64,000 nucleotides of DNA from Yersinia enterocolitica subsp. enterocolitica (GTDB taxonomy: Bacteria > Pseudomonadota > Gammaproteobacteria > Enterobacterales > Enterobacteriaceae): contig NZ_LR590469.1 in assembly GCF_901472495.1 (NCBI RefSeq), positions 2,108,001 through 2,172,000 on the forward strand, written 5' to 3'. Below are positions 9,442 to 20,017 of the stretch, piece after piece (position 1 is the stretch's first letter; the number at the start of each line of letters is the position of its first letter). A model generated the notes under the pieces. That model did no database searches and was not told the DNA's origin. It was given only the letters and a program-made list of their open reading frames with translations. Made by a program: the position numbers and the translations under genes.

Positions 9442-12400
9442 TTACTTAACTATTTCAAGCTGCGGCACCGTGCTGCCCAGCGCTCGCCAATCCGGAACAT
9501 ACATCGACTCCACTTGCGGCGCAGGCACCTGATAGACCCCCGGCGTCACTGCGCGCGCCAGATATAACAATGTAGTATGGCGGTAAGCATCAACATTGAC
9601 GGCGGCAACATAGCGGTCATCACGGAACTCCTGATGCTTGATATCTGACTGCTGCATATCCTGCATCAACTCGGTCACGCTGCTGGCACTCTCCCCCAAG
9701 CTGGCGCTGCTGTCGCCCAAGTTCTGGTTTTCCAGCTCCAAACCGGCTGGCAGCAAATCGACCACCAGCGCATCGGGTACCCGCTGATCAGCCCAAACAT
9801 CTAAATGCACCAGAACTAACTCGCCACTCTTCAATTGGGATAAGCGCAGCGGCTGACCATCAAGCCCAATATAACTGCGGGTGATATGTAAATTGTTGCT
9901 GTATGGCGCTGGCGTTTGCTGTGGATACCCCACCACATTCATGCGGCTGTACAATGCAACGTCGCCGCGGTTTTGTAATTGCATCCCGCCCGCCAATTGT
10001 TGTGCTGACCAGTTTTGATTCAATGCCGCACTTTGCGTCAGTGTCTCGGCCTGCTCAATTGGTTCAACTTGCGGTGCAATCGCTACTTGCCACGGCGTTT
10101 CTGCCCCACTCATCAATGTACGGCCCGCGAGGAATACCGCATTGCTCTCCTGCGTTGACAGGTAGTTGCGGCTGGTTAACCCATCAGACAGTGCCAATAG
10201 GCGCGTATCACGATCTTGCGCCAGCAAGTTATTGTCAGTCAGCAGTGCCAAAATCAGCGCATCATCGCGCAGTGAACTGCCGTAATCCTCCAGCCAATAG
10301 TCTTTATCACTGCGGGTGGTATTCAGCCCTTGGGTAATGGCTTCTTTGGCCCGCGGCATGTCCCCCATTAATTTCAGTGCAACGCCCAGTTGCACCAACG
10401 GCAGGCCGGAACGCGCATCATTGCTGCGGGTAGATAATTGGCGCAAAGCCCCCAATGAAGCTTGCTGCTGTTGTGCCAATACCAAGCCCGCGTAAGCTTG
10501 CACCGCAAAGCGCGTGTGTTTGGTCTGTTCGCTGTAACGAATTTCAATTTGACTCGGATCTTGCAAATAGCGCTGCAAACGATTATTCGCCGCTGTGAGC
10601 GCAGCCACCGGCACACTATACCCCTGCTGGCTGGCGCGATAGAGGAAGTCAGTGGCGTACGCCGTCAGCCAGAATTCTTCCGGGCTATCATTGCTCCACA
10701 AACCAAAACCGCCGTTATAGCGCTGCATGCTGAGCAAATGCTCGATACCGACATCAATGCTTTTACGCCGTTTCTCGTCACTATCGGCCTTAATACCGAG
10801 TGCCGTCAGTTGAGCATGATTGCTGTACAACGACGGATACAACCCGCTCACTGTCTGCTCCAGACAGCCATAAGGATAGGCATATAATTCAGTGATGTAG
10901 CGCGCTAAATTCAGCGGTGGCCGGCTGGTTATCAGCAGTTGCCCTTGCAGAGTTTCAGGAGTCAGCCCTTTGGTGGCCTCCGCTGGCAGGCTCCAGCTGT
11001 CACCGCTATGCAACACATTGGCGAAATGGCGCGTCTGGGCTGGGTATGCTGGCCGCACGCCTATTTTCCAATGATGCTGATAATTGGGCAGTTTCTCATT
11101 CGGTAAAACCATACCGGTAATAGTCAGGCCGATATCACCCTGGCCAAAACCATTCAATGCCCGTACCGGGATCAGCACGGTTTTGCGCTCGCCATTTGCC
11201 AGCGAAAGAGTTTGAGTTGACGCGCCATTCAGTGCCAGTAAATCACTGGCAGCCCAGTTAAGTGACAGCGTTTGCGGCTGGCCGGATAGATTACTCAAAT
11301 CCAATGCCAGTTGGGTGCTGTCTCCTCCCGCCAGAAAACGCGGGGTAGCAAGTTGGGCAATTAGCGGTGCCGCGACCACCACTTTAGATTCAGCTTTACC
11401 GAAATCTTCATCACTCCAGGCTTGTGCCATCAGGCGTAGTTCGCCGTTAAAGTCCGGAATAGCCAGCTCAATAGTGCCCTCACCCTGTGCGTTTAAGGTC
11501 ACCGGTTGGGCCTGTTGCGCCACAATAGTGACTTCAGTTATCGGTTTTTTACCACCACGGGAGAGTGCATCTTCTTCAGCACCATCCCCGCCAAAGCGCA
11601 GGCTCGCCAGACGCCCCTGCCCTTCAATTAATTGCCCGTAAACATCATATTGGTCGGCACTGTAGCGCTTGCGACCCAAGAAGGCGTCATAGGGATCGGG
11701 CGTGGCGTAATCAGTAATATTAAGAATTCCGCTGTCAACGGCGGACAGCAACACTTGCACTTTTTCAGGTAACGGCGCACCACTGCGGCTAGCTTTCACT
11801 TTGACGGTTAAAGTCTGATTCGGACGGATACGCTCAGGTGATTCCAGCTCCAGAGCTAATTTGCGGGTTTCATCCACCAGCGGCAGATGCAGCAAACCAA
11901 TGGCGCGTTTTGGTGTCGCCTGCTGTGACTTATCACCAGGGCGAATCACTGTCGCACTGAGATATAAATCATGGCGATTCCATTCTTTGTTAATCGGCAC
12001 TTCAACCTCAGCGCCGCCAGCTGGAATAGTCACTTCCTGCCACCACAATGGGCCATCACTGGATTCCACCAGCAGATAGCCATTACCGGCAGCCGGTGCT
12101 TCAATGTGCAGTTTTACTTTTTCGCCAGGGCGGTAAGCCGGTTTATCCAGTGTCAGTTTGACTTGGTCTGGCCGCACAGCACCACTGCCCGCAGTATTAT
12201 CCTGCCAACTGTAACCGGCCCAGAAACGAGAGCTACTGACTAATTCATTATCTGGATTACTCACCTCAATACGATAAGCCCCCCCACTCCACCGGGAAGC
12301 TGACTTTGGCGCTGCCGTTGGCGGGAACATTCACTGACTGCTCGGCCAGTGTCAGATCTTTTTTATCATACAATGACTGCCAACCATCACTTTCTGACCA

Positions 12401-14479
12401 CTGCCAATAGTAATCACGGCGCTCACGCACCAACTTCACTTTCAAACCCTTCGCCGCCAGTTTTTTACCGTCAGCATTAGCATAAACAATTTCGAAATCA
12501 GCGCTGGTGTCCTGATCGACCATGGCTTGTGATTTATAGCTGTCACTGCGGTAATCATAAACTTGCTGCTTGTTGAATAGCGGGCGAATACCGACCAGCG
12601 CATCAGCTGGCCACAAAGCTTGCTCAGCGCGCCGCGTGACTGGCCGCCCGCCGGACTCCAGCAAACTGGCCTGTAAAATCAGCTTCAGTGGTGATTGCGC
12701 ATTCTGCCAGCTGTTATCAACTTCAACGTCAGTTTGGCCGTCGCTGTTGAGTGTGGTATCAAACTCATCCAAGGTACGTGAAAGGTTTTCTTCGATAATC
12801 GAACCGAATTCAAAACCAGGTAATGAGGCAACCGCTTCGCGCAGTGGGCGCAGGAATAATTGCCCTTGCAATCGGTTACCGGAGGCCGGAGCGCCGTAGA
12901 GATAGCGACCAGTGATGGCAAAGCTGGCTTCGCTGTCGGTGGCAATCGGCTCTTTACGACTGGCAATCTCAAGTGCCATCCGTTCTGGCAGGAAGTCTTC
13001 CACTTTAAATTTGTACAGGCGCGGCTGATTGTCGCCCAAATTCATGCGCAATGACCATTCGCCGGTCGGGCCACTTTCGGCAATCGCGTATTGGTATTGA
13101 TACAAACCGTCTTGCGGCTGCCAGACAAAGCTGCGCACCACTTGATTATCCGGCTTGAGAATATCCACTTTAACCGGCTGGGTGGTCAGTGGTTTACCAT
13201 CGGCATCGCGCAGCAACCCGTTGACAATTAAGGTTTCTCCGGGGCGATACAAGTCGCGCGGGCCGAAAACAAAAAACTGCTTCTGGAAACCTTCTGGGCC
13301 AGCGATATCAAACTCAGCCAGATCCAGCGCCGGAGCATTGAGATCAATCAGGCTGGTCTGCCCATTTTGCGCAGCCAATAGCAATTTGGCTTTGGCATTC
13401 TTTTCCAATTGCGCATGGCCCTGACTGTCAGTTTCAGCCTGCTCCAGTACCTGGCCTTTTTCATCCAGCAATTGTAGCGATACCCCTTTCAGAGCTGCCC
13501 CACCCGCCAATGCTTGGGTAAAGACATCCATTCTGTCATGGTAGCTGTGCAACGAAACGCCAATATCGCTCAGGGTAAATAAGGTGGCGGCATTGGTATA
13601 ATTGTAACTCCCGGCTTGTTGCATCACCGCCAGATAGACGCCGGACTCTTGCAGCGGCTTGATATCAGCTAATGGCAGTAACAACTTTTCGCGAGTATTA
13701 GCGGCGGGATTAAGATCAAAACGGCCGGTATAAACCAGATCAGCCATTTTTAATAATTCGTCCGATTCCCAGTTCGATAGCGCACTGCGGTACTGCCAGC
13801 TGGCGAGGAAATTAGCCAGGCTGCTTTGCTTAATGCGGAAAAAATTAACATCAACACTATCAACATTGAGCGCCATCACTGGCAAGCCTTGGGCCAATTT
13901 ACCCGGTAACAAAGAGCCTTTACTGGCAAAGCCAACACTTGGTTTGATATCGCGGGTGGTGATTTGCTGCTGCTGTTGATTACCCAGCTCAGAGCCACCA
14001 ATCCCTTGCAAGGTGCTGTCGACAGTCAGCAGTAATTTACGCTCAGGTTTAAGATGGCGTAACCGCAGCTCCATCAGGTTGTCTGACAGCTCCCAGGCTC
14101 CGTCTATTTTTCCACTGACGGTATCAACCAAATGAACCCGTGAGGAGAAGTCTTGCTTGGGATCCAATGGCTGCGAGAAAGTCAGCACCATGGCACTGGC
14201 CCCCTCGAGTTGTAGCTCAGAGGCATCCAGTAAAGTGAGCTGTTGGCCTACATGCTGTTGCGCCAACTCTATCAATTTGTTTGCATCGTTTATTTTGCTG
14301 GCCGGTGCTTTAGCTGCCGATTCACTTATCTGTGTAGCCACTGGGGCTGATGGTGCTGCTACATCCTTATTTTTGCTCCCATCATCGCAGCCCGCCAATA
14401 ACAATAAGATACTGACCAACAGGGCGGTTTGACACCCTTTTATTTTCGACATTAACCGCTGCAATCCGTTGTGGTTCAT
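9442..14479 (-). pseudogene. yfhM: YfhM, bacterial alpha-2-macroglobulin lipoprotein, interrupted by a one-base frameshift
   Basis: Two overlapping frames together encode one alpha-2-macroglobulin of about 1680 residues, the expected size. The upstream frame (12266-14479) begins with a lipoprotein signal (LLLLAGCDD) and MG domains and ends abruptly as PVEWGGLSY. The downstream frame (9442 to about 12279) continues with AYRIEVSNPDNEL, the rest of the MG domains, and the thioester motif GCLEQ (coding DNA near 10850-10870). The frames meet in a run of seven G on the coding strand (12279-12285); six G would join them as PVEWGAYRIEV. The family traps attacking proteases in the periplasm through its thioester. 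As written the protein is truncated before the thioester. The shift may be real, phase-variable or a homopolymer sequencing error. Confidence 0.88.
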
Positions 14480-14514
14480 ATCTTGCCCCGTGACTAATGA
14501 TTAATGACTAATAA

Positions 14515-15414
14515 TTAATGACTACTTGCAGGAATCGCATTTCTCAGCCAACTGCCCCATCTGCGCTGGTAAAATGCCTGGGTATGTGTCATCAGATAAT
14601 GACTGACTCCCCGTTCGTTCTCATTCACCACACAAAAATCGACCGGGCCATCATCAGGTGCATGGTCACTGGCCACATTACCGGCCTCTTGAATCAGTTG
14701 GTCAATTTCGTCAATGGAGCCATCGACTTCCAGCCCAACCAATAAGTTAGGTTTCTCATCGACACTCTTATCATGCATCAGCGCCAGAAATGCACGCCGC
14801 ACCGGTTTGCGTTGGCTGAACAGTTGAATCAAAGCATCCACCATTGCCGACGGGTACTCTTCCGGTTGGCCCAGTAGAATTTGACTCTCTTTATCCACTA
14901 CCATTTCCGCCGGTTGAGCTAAACCGCCGTTTTCCAATAACATTGCCACTTCTTGCGGCCAAAACTCTTTACCGTGCTCTGATTTAGGATTCAAAAACAA
15001 ATGCGCGCCCTGTGTCATTTCAAATAACACCCGCACTGGCATCGCGATGAAAGGCTGTTTTGGGGCATTAATAGACAGTTTTTCACTGCCAATCGGTTGA
15101 TCTTCGGCGATATCCAGCGCCTGCTGTAACACCTCTACCGAGGTAAAGAATGGAATGACCGATTCACCATCCTGCTTTTCCCAATGCAGAATATTCACCC
15201 CATTGCCCGCAGTGAATGTCATTTCGCCGTCTTCACTGCGCTGCTCTGAATCGTCCACCAGCACTAAAACTGTCGCATCTAACAATGCACGGAAAAAGGC
15301 GGTGCGATGAATTGATTCCGTCGCCGCCAGTTTCAGCAAAGACTCCAGATTTTGGTCTTCATCATGATGGTGACTTACGTGGCTATCAGCTGCAGGGGGT
15401 TGTGGCAAACTCAT
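14515..15414 (-). CDS. sseB: SseB family protein (enhanced serine sensitivity protein)
   Basis: 299 residues matching SseB: an N-terminal domain (LAATESIHRTAFFRALLDATVLVLVDD) and a C-terminal SseB_C part ending with HYLMTHTQAFYQRRWGSWLRNAIPASSH. The biochemical role is not established; overexpression of the E. coli gene makes cells serine-sensitive. A GGAG site precedes the ATG. It lies between yfhM and pepB on the same strand. The rhodanese gene sseA, which neighbours sseB in E. coli, is not found here. A 70-bp hairpin repeat separates it from pepB. Confidence 0.88.
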   Translation of the reverse strand: MSLPQPPAADSHVSHHHDEDQNLESLLKLAATESIHRTAFFRALLDATVLVLVDDSEQRSEDGEMTFTAGNGVNILHWEKQDGESVIPFFTSVEVLQQALDIAEDQPIGSEKLSINAPKQPFIAMPVRVLFEMTQGAHLFLNPKSEHGKEFWPQEVAMLLENGGLAQPAEMVVDKESQILLGQPEEYPSAMVDALIQLFSQRKPVRRAFLALMHDKSVDEKPNLLVGLEVDGSIDEIDQLIQEAGNVASDHAPDDGPVDFCVVNENERGVSHYLMTHTQAFYQRRWGSWLRNAIPASSH

Positions 15415-15492
15415 CTTGTACTCCGAAAAACGTCAAGCAGATCGAACAAAGGGACGTAAATGCGCCCCATTGGTAGCTTACAAAGCCAAACA

Positions 15493-15562
15493 AAGGGGAA
15501 GCGCACCGTTCGGGTCGTAGCGGCATGAGCCGCCGGAGTGCCCGTAGGTGTGCTAGCCCCTT
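15493..15562. repeat. 70-bp nested-hairpin intergenic repeat, copy 1
   Basis: Between sseB and pepB. The outer arms are AAGGGG and CCCCTT; inside are GGGTCGTAGCG, a GCGGC...GCCGC stem and a CGCCGGAG motif. A second copy with the same order of blocks lies at about 53024-53092. The two copies agree over most of their length, with several changes that keep the stem pairing. I do not recognise the family with certainty; it is neither ERIC nor the YPAL-like element. Confidence 0.65.
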
Positions 15563-15574
15563 AATTCACCTAAC

Positions 15575-16870
15575 TTACTGTTTTGCTTTCGCCAACAGTA
15601 AGTTAGCAATAGTACGAACTCCCAGACCTGTAGCACCGGCCGACCATTGCTCAACCGCGCCTTTACGGTAAGTGGCAGAGCAGTCAATGTGCAACCAGCC
15701 TTGCTGATACTCTTTCACGAAATGCGACAAGAACGCAGCAGCTGTGCTGGCACCGGCACTGTAGGCTGCCCCCGCGACATTATTCAATTCAGCAAAATTA
15801 GACGGTAACTGGCTGCGATGGAATTCTGCCAGCGGCAAACGCCAGAAAGGTTCGTGCTCACTTTTGGCACTGCTTAACAACTGTTGCGCCAGTTGATCAT
15901 CAAAGCTAAACAGAGCATGGTAATCATTACCCAAGGCAGTTTTCGCCGCGCCGGTTAAGGTAGCAGCATCAATAATCAGCGGTGCATTCTGTTCCGACGC
16001 ATCAATCAGGCCATCGGCTAATACCAAGCGCCCTTCGGCATCGGTATTCATGATTTCAACCGTCTTGCCATTACGATAGCGAATGATATCACCCAGCTTA
16101 AAGGCATTACCGCTCACCATATTATCTGCGCAACACAAATACAGTTTCACGCGCTCTTTCAAACCACGAGCCGCAGCCAGTGCCAATGCACCGGTAACTG
16201 TCGCCGCACCACCCATATCGGATTTCATCGAATCCATAAAGGCACTCTGTTTCAGGCTATAACCGCCTGAATCAAAAGTAATACCTTTACCGACCAGGCA
16301 CGCCATCACTGGCGCATCGGGATTGCCGGTTGGGTTATAGTCCAACGCCAACAACACCGGCGCGCGATCAGAACCACGACCGACAGTGTAAATCCCGGCA
16401 TAACCCTGCTCACGCAGATCTTCGCCTTTGGTAATACGGTAACTAACAGCATCGCATGATACTGAACACAGTAAATCGATCGCGTTTTTAGCCAGTTGCT
16501 CTGGCCCCAAATCTTCTGCTGGTGCATTAATAGTATCGCGCACCCAGTCAATAATTTTCAGCCGCTGCTCCAGCTCGGTTTTTTCGTTCTCTGGCAGTTC
16601 TGCCCACTCCACGCTGCGCTGGCCTTTTGGCCCACGGAACCCCTGCCAGAATGCCCAGCTTTGTTCCAAACCCCAGCCGTCCCCGGCCAATTTTACGTGT
16701 TTGATGCCCTGCCCGTCGATTTTACGGGCGGCACGTTGAATCGCACCTAATTTACCATTACCGGTCAGATGAATCGTTATCCCCTCAGCATCGGTGCTGA
16801 GTAAAGCTTTCTCACCCCAACGGGCGTCAGCTGGGTTATTTGATAGGGATACTTGCATTGTTTCTGTCAT
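15575..16870 (-). CDS. pepB: PepB, peptidase B (M17 leucyl-aminopeptidase family)
   Basis: 431 residues, close to the 427 of E. coli PepB. It carries the M17 signature NTDAEGRLVLADGL and the metal-binding GKGITFDSGGYSLK segment. This cytosolic, manganese-dependent hexameric enzyme removes N-terminal residues from peptides, including Cys-Gly, and so takes part in peptide turnover. It lies at the distal end of the isc cluster, downstream of iscX, with a full-length ERIC-type element between them. The N-terminal domain (about 1-150) is the less conserved M17 cap. The gene looks intact. Confidence 0.94.
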   Translation of the reverse strand: MTETMQVSLSNNPADARWGEKALLSTDAEGITIHLTGNGKLGAIQRAARKIDGQGIKHVKLAGDGWGLEQSWAFWQGFRGPKGQRSVEWAELPENEKTELEQRLKIIDWVRDTINAPAEDLGPEQLAKNAIDLLCSVSCDAVSYRITKGEDLREQGYAGIYTVGRGSDRAPVLLALDYNPTGNPDAPVMACLVGKGITFDSGGYSLKQSAFMDSMKSDMGGAATVTGALALAAARGLKERVKLYLCCADNMVSGNAFKLGDIIRYRNGKTVEIMNTDAEGRLVLADGLIDASEQNAPLIIDAATLTGAAKTALGNDYHALFSFDDQLAQQLLSSAKSEHEPFWRLPLAEFHRSQLPSNFAELNNVAGAAYSAGASTAAAFLSHFVKEYQQGWLHIDCSATYRKGAVEQWSAGATGLGVRTIANLLLAKAKQ

Positions 16871-16900
16871 AGACTACCTCGTCATTATTATTTTTTACTG

Positions 16901-17027
16901 TATACCCTTCGTTCTTGACGCTACAGGGGGGTTAGCTGCGCGCACTCACCCGAATCACTTACTTAAGTAAGCTCATCGGGGTTCGTTTTCTGGCTGCCTA
17001 CCTGCAACGCCAATGACTTTGGGTATA
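16901..17027. repeat. ERIC-type intergenic repeat, 127 bp, between pepB and iscX
   Basis: The stretch begins TATACCCTTCG and ends TTTGGGTATA, with the central CCCGAATCACTTACTTAAGT block and the CTCATCGGG complement typical of ERIC. The length matches the standard 127-bp element. It differs from the other copies in the outer arms (CTTGACGCTACAG). The stretch lies in the transcribed spacer between iscX and pepB and would form a long hairpin in RNA. Confidence 0.8.
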
Positions 17028-17077
17028 AGATATCAAATCGGGTAGAAAAAAGGGCCGCTCGTGCGACCCTCAGGTAT

Positions 17078-17278
17078 TTATTCAAACTCATCTAACCAGA
17101 CCAGAAGGATCGCTTCCAGCACTTTTTCATTTGATCCCTGCGGATCATCATCGAAATCTTCTAAGTCGCAGATCCATTGGTGCATATCGGTGAAACGCAC
17201 TGTTTTCGGATCAGTATCCGGAAACTGATCATACAGCGCTTCGCCAATTTCGCGGGTATCTTGCCAGGTTAAACTCAT
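17078..17278 (-). CDS. iscX: IscX, small acidic Fe-S assembly protein
   Basis: 66 residues from the ATG at 17278 (MSLTWQDTREIGEALYDQFP). The longer open frame upstream to 17398 is only read-through into an ERIC element and is not used. IscX is a very acidic winged-helix protein (FEDDDPQ-type region DLEDFDDDPQG) that binds IscS and iron and tunes cluster assembly. It is the last gene of the isc operon, as in other enterobacteria, but here it is separated from fdx by a 202-bp ERIC element instead of a few bases. Confidence 0.93.
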   Translation of the reverse strand: MSLTWQDTREIGEALYDQFPDTDPKTVRFTDMHQWICDLEDFDDDPQGSNEKVLEAILLVWLDEFE

Positions 17279-17292
17279 ATCATGTCCTCGTG

Positions 17293-17494
17293 TATATACT
17301 CTAAATAATTCGAGTTGCAGGAAGGCGGCAATTGAGAGACAAATCGGTCGGGAACCGATTTGAACAGCATTTATGCTAGCCCGCAGGGTGAGCCTCAAGG
17401 ATGAGGCTCATTAGTCCCGATGAGTTGACGTGTGTCAATGATTCGGGTGCGAGAACGCAGCCAACGCACATGCAGCTTGAAGTATAACGAGTAT
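17293..17494. repeat. Enlarged ERIC element (202 bp) between fdx and iscX
   Basis: The outer parts are standard ERIC (CTCTAAATAATTCGAGTTGC... and ...GCAGCTTGAAGTATAACG). The middle holds an insertion of roughly 70-75 bp containing AAATCGGTCGGGAACCGATTT and further small hairpins. A near-identical copy in the opposite orientation lies at 19704-19905; by eye about six positions differ over 202 bp. ERICs with internal insertions are known in yersiniae. Confidence 0.85.
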
Positions 17495-17496
17495 GA

Positions 17497-17832
17497 TTAA
17501 TGCTCTCGCGCATGGTTAATGGTATAACGCGGGATCTCAACCACCAGATCTTCATCCGTCACTCTGGCCTGACAACTCAGGCGACTTTCTGGCTCCAGCC
17601 CCCAGGCTTTATCCAGCATGTCATCTTCCAGTTCACTGCTTTCTGGCAGAGAATCAAAACCTTCCCGCACCACACAGTGGCAAGTGGTACAAGCACAGGA
17701 TTTCTCACAGGCATGCTCGATGTCGATTCCATTACGCAAGGCGACATCTAATATGGTTTCACCTTGAGTTGCTTCCAGTACTGCACCATCTGGGCAAAGG
17801 TCTTTATGGGGCAGAAATACTATTTTGGGCAT
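17497..17832 (-). CDS. fdx: Fdx, ISC-type [2Fe-2S] ferredoxin
   Basis: 111 residues, the standard length. The cluster ligands of the adrenodoxin-like fold are C42, C48 and C51 in HACEKSCACTTCHC, plus C87 in SRLSCQARV. It supplies electrons for Fe-S cluster assembly on IscU through IscS. The gene starts 2 bp after the hscA stop codon, so the two are translationally linked. Downstream, an enlarged ERIC element separates it from iscX. Confidence 0.97.
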   Translation of the reverse strand: MPKIVFLPHKDLCPDGAVLEATQGETILDVALRNGIDIEHACEKSCACTTCHCVVREGFDSLPESSELEDDMLDKAWGLEPESRLSCQARVTDEDLVVEIPRYTINHAREH

Positions 17833-17834
17833 GA

Positions 17835-19685
17835 TTAAACCTCATCCACTGAATGGCCAGCCAAAGCACGGCGAATAGAAGCATCCATTCGGCGCGCGGC
17901 AAAATCTTGCGTTTGTGCATCTAACGCTTTTATCGCAGCTTCGATTGCGTGTGGGTCAGTGCCCTGCATCTGCTGCTGTAATGCCGCCATCGCCTGAGCG
18001 ATAGCAGTACTTTCTTGCTCACTGAGTAATGCTGCATCTTCTGCCAATGCGCCTTGTAAACTTTCCAGCACACGAGAGGCTTCGACTTGTTGTTCCGCCA
18101 GCTTACGCGCGCCGATATCACTTTGCGCATTCGCCATTGAATCTTTAATCATATTGGCAATTTCATCATCGGATAGCCCATAGGAAGGCTTCACCTGAAT
18201 CGATGCCTCCACGCCGGTGGATTTCTCCATCGCCGTGACACTCAATAACCCATCCGCATCAACCTGGAAAGTCACACGAATATGCGCCCCTCCCGCTGGC
18301 AGCGGCGGCAAACCACGTAAGGCAAAGCGGGCCAGAGAACGACAATCCTGTACCAACTCGCGTTCACCTTGTAGCACGTGGATAGTCATCGCACTCTGAC
18401 CATCTTTAAAGGTGGTGAACTCTTGCGCGCGGGCGACCGGAATGGTGGTATTGCGTGGAATCACTTTTTCCACTAAACCGCCCATAGTTTCCAGCCCTAA
18501 TGACAGCGGGATAACATCCAGCAGCAACATATCACTGTCAGGTTTATTCCCCACCAGAATGTCTGCTTGGATCGCCGCGCCAATAGCGACCACTTTATCG
18601 GGATCAATTGAGGTCAGTGGCGTGCGGCCAAAGAATTGCCCCACCTGCTCACGCACCAACGGCACGCGGGTCGAACCGCCTACCATCACCACTTCCAACA
18701 CTTCGTCAGCCGTCACGCCAGCATCTTTTAACGCACGACGACAAGCCATTAATGTGCGCTTAACTAATGAAACAATCAGCGATTCAAATTGCTCACGGGT
18801 GATTTGCCCTTGCCAACCAGCGACCGAGACATCAGCAACCTCGGCATCACTCAACGTAATTTTGGCTGCGATCGCCGCATCAAGTAATTGCCGCTGGACA
18901 CCATGATCATCACGGGAATCAATACCAGCTTGCTCGCGCAGCCAATCAGCTAATAAGTGGTCGAAGTCATCGCCACCCAGCGCAGAATCACCGCCAGTTG
19001 CCAACACTTCAAACACGCCACGGCTTAAGCGCAAGATAGAGATATCAAATGTTCCGCCGCCTAAGTCGTAAACAGCAATCACCCCTTCCTGGCCTGAATC
19101 CAGACCATAGGCGATAGCCGCTGCGGTCGGCTCATTAAGCAAACGCAACACATGCAACCCCGCTAAGCGGGCTGCATCTTTGGTTCCCTGACGCTGAGCA
19201 TCATCAAAGTAAGCCGGAACGGTAATTACTACACCGTCAAGTTCACCTTCCAATGCAGCCCGCGCCCGCTGTGCCAATGCTTTTAGGATATCCGCAGACA
19301 CTTGCACCGGGTTAACTAACCCGCTGGCAGTCTGGATCATCGGCAAGCCATTTTCACTCGGCTGAAACTGGTAAGGCAGATTAGGGTAGCGCTGCACGAT
19401 ATCGGCCAAAGAACGGCCCATCATGCGTTTGACTGAACTAATAGTATTGACCGGATCCAATGCCGCTAAATCGCGCGCATTCCAGCCGACATCAATGTTA
19501 TTTTGTTGATAGTGAACCACCGACGGCAAAAGATCCCGCAGTTGTTCATCTGCCAGAGTTTGCGCTTTACCACTGCGCACAGTGGCTACCAATGAATTTG
19601 TGGTACCTAAATCTATCCCTGCGGCCAACCGACGTTGGTGTGGTGCCGCAGTTAAACCAGGCTCACTAATTTGTAATAAGGCCAT
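17835..19685 (-). CDS. hscA: HscA, Hsp70-type chaperone for Fe-S cluster transfer
   Basis: 616 residues, the family length. The nucleotide-binding domain begins at about residue 20 with GIDLGTTNSLVATV and contains the YDLGGGTFDISIL phosphate loop and VGGSTRVPLV motif. A substrate-binding domain (from about 390) and helical lid follow. HscA with its J-partner HscB recognises the LPPVK motif of IscU and uses ATP hydrolysis to release the cluster. The order hscB-hscA-fdx is normal, but 332 bp containing an enlarged ERIC now lie between hscB and hscA, where spacing is usually short. Confidence 0.97.
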   Translation of the reverse strand: MALLQISEPGLTAAPHQRRLAAGIDLGTTNSLVATVRSGKAQTLADEQLRDLLPSVVHYQQNNIDVGWNARDLAALDPVNTISSVKRMMGRSLADIVQRYPNLPYQFQPSENGLPMIQTASGLVNPVQVSADILKALAQRARAALEGELDGVVITVPAYFDDAQRQGTKDAARLAGLHVLRLLNEPTAAAIAYGLDSGQEGVIAVYDLGGGTFDISILRLSRGVFEVLATGGDSALGGDDFDHLLADWLREQAGIDSRDDHGVQRQLLDAAIAAKITLSDAEVADVSVAGWQGQITREQFESLIVSLVKRTLMACRRALKDAGVTADEVLEVVMVGGSTRVPLVREQVGQFFGRTPLTSIDPDKVVAIGAAIQADILVGNKPDSDMLLLDVIPLSLGLETMGGLVEKVIPRNTTIPVARAQEFTTFKDGQSAMTIHVLQGERELVQDCRSLARFALRGLPPLPAGGAHIRVTFQVDADGLLSVTAMEKSTGVEASIQVKPSYGLSDDEIANMIKDSMANAQSDIGARKLAEQQVEASRVLESLQGALAEDAALLSEQESTAIAQAMAALQQQMQGTDPHAIEAAIKALDAQTQDFAARRMDASIRRALAGHSVDEV

Positions 19686-19703
19686 GTTGAGCTTCCATCA
19701 ATC

Positions 19704-19905
19704 TATACTCGTCATACTTCAAGCTGCACATGCGTTGGCTGCGTTCTCGCACCCGAATCATTGACACACGTCAACTCATCGGGACTAATGAGCCTCATCC
19801 TTGAGGCTCACCCTGCGGGCTAGCATAAATGCTGTTCAAATCGGTTCCCGACCGATTTGTCTTTCACTTGCCGCCTTCCTGCAACTCGAATTATTTAGAG
19901 CATAT
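19704..19905. repeat. Enlarged ERIC element (202 bp) between hscB and hscA, inverted relative to the copy at 17293-17494
   Basis: It begins TATACTCGTCATACTTCAAG and ends with CTCGAATTATTTAGAGCATATA split over its last bases. The same internal insertion with the AATCGGTTCCCGACCGATT hairpin is present. It is nearly the exact reverse complement of 17293-17494, so hscA-fdx lies inside an inverted repeat. The remainder of this 332-bp gap (19906-20017) is AT-rich with no recognisable feature. Confidence 0.85.
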
Positions 19906-20017
19906 AAAAACGTTAGTGACGCGCCCTAATAAGAACTAGCTGGGCATTGCAGTCATCAATAAATTGATCTTTATTTATTTTTATCAATTAGATACAACTT
20001 TTCACTTCACTAAACTA

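Noticed and set aside
12570..13424. Several plus-strand open frames antisense to yfhM
   Set aside because: They mirror codon use of the real gene on the other strand and have no domain signals.
17279..17398. N-terminal extension of iscX
   Set aside because: The extra codons lie in an ERIC element; the 66-residue form matches the family.
19704..19905. Possible CRISPR-like or attachment site because of repeated short palindromes
   Set aside because: The repeats are the two ERIC arms plus an inserted hairpin; there are no regularly spaced direct repeats with unique spacers, and no such array occurs in the window.
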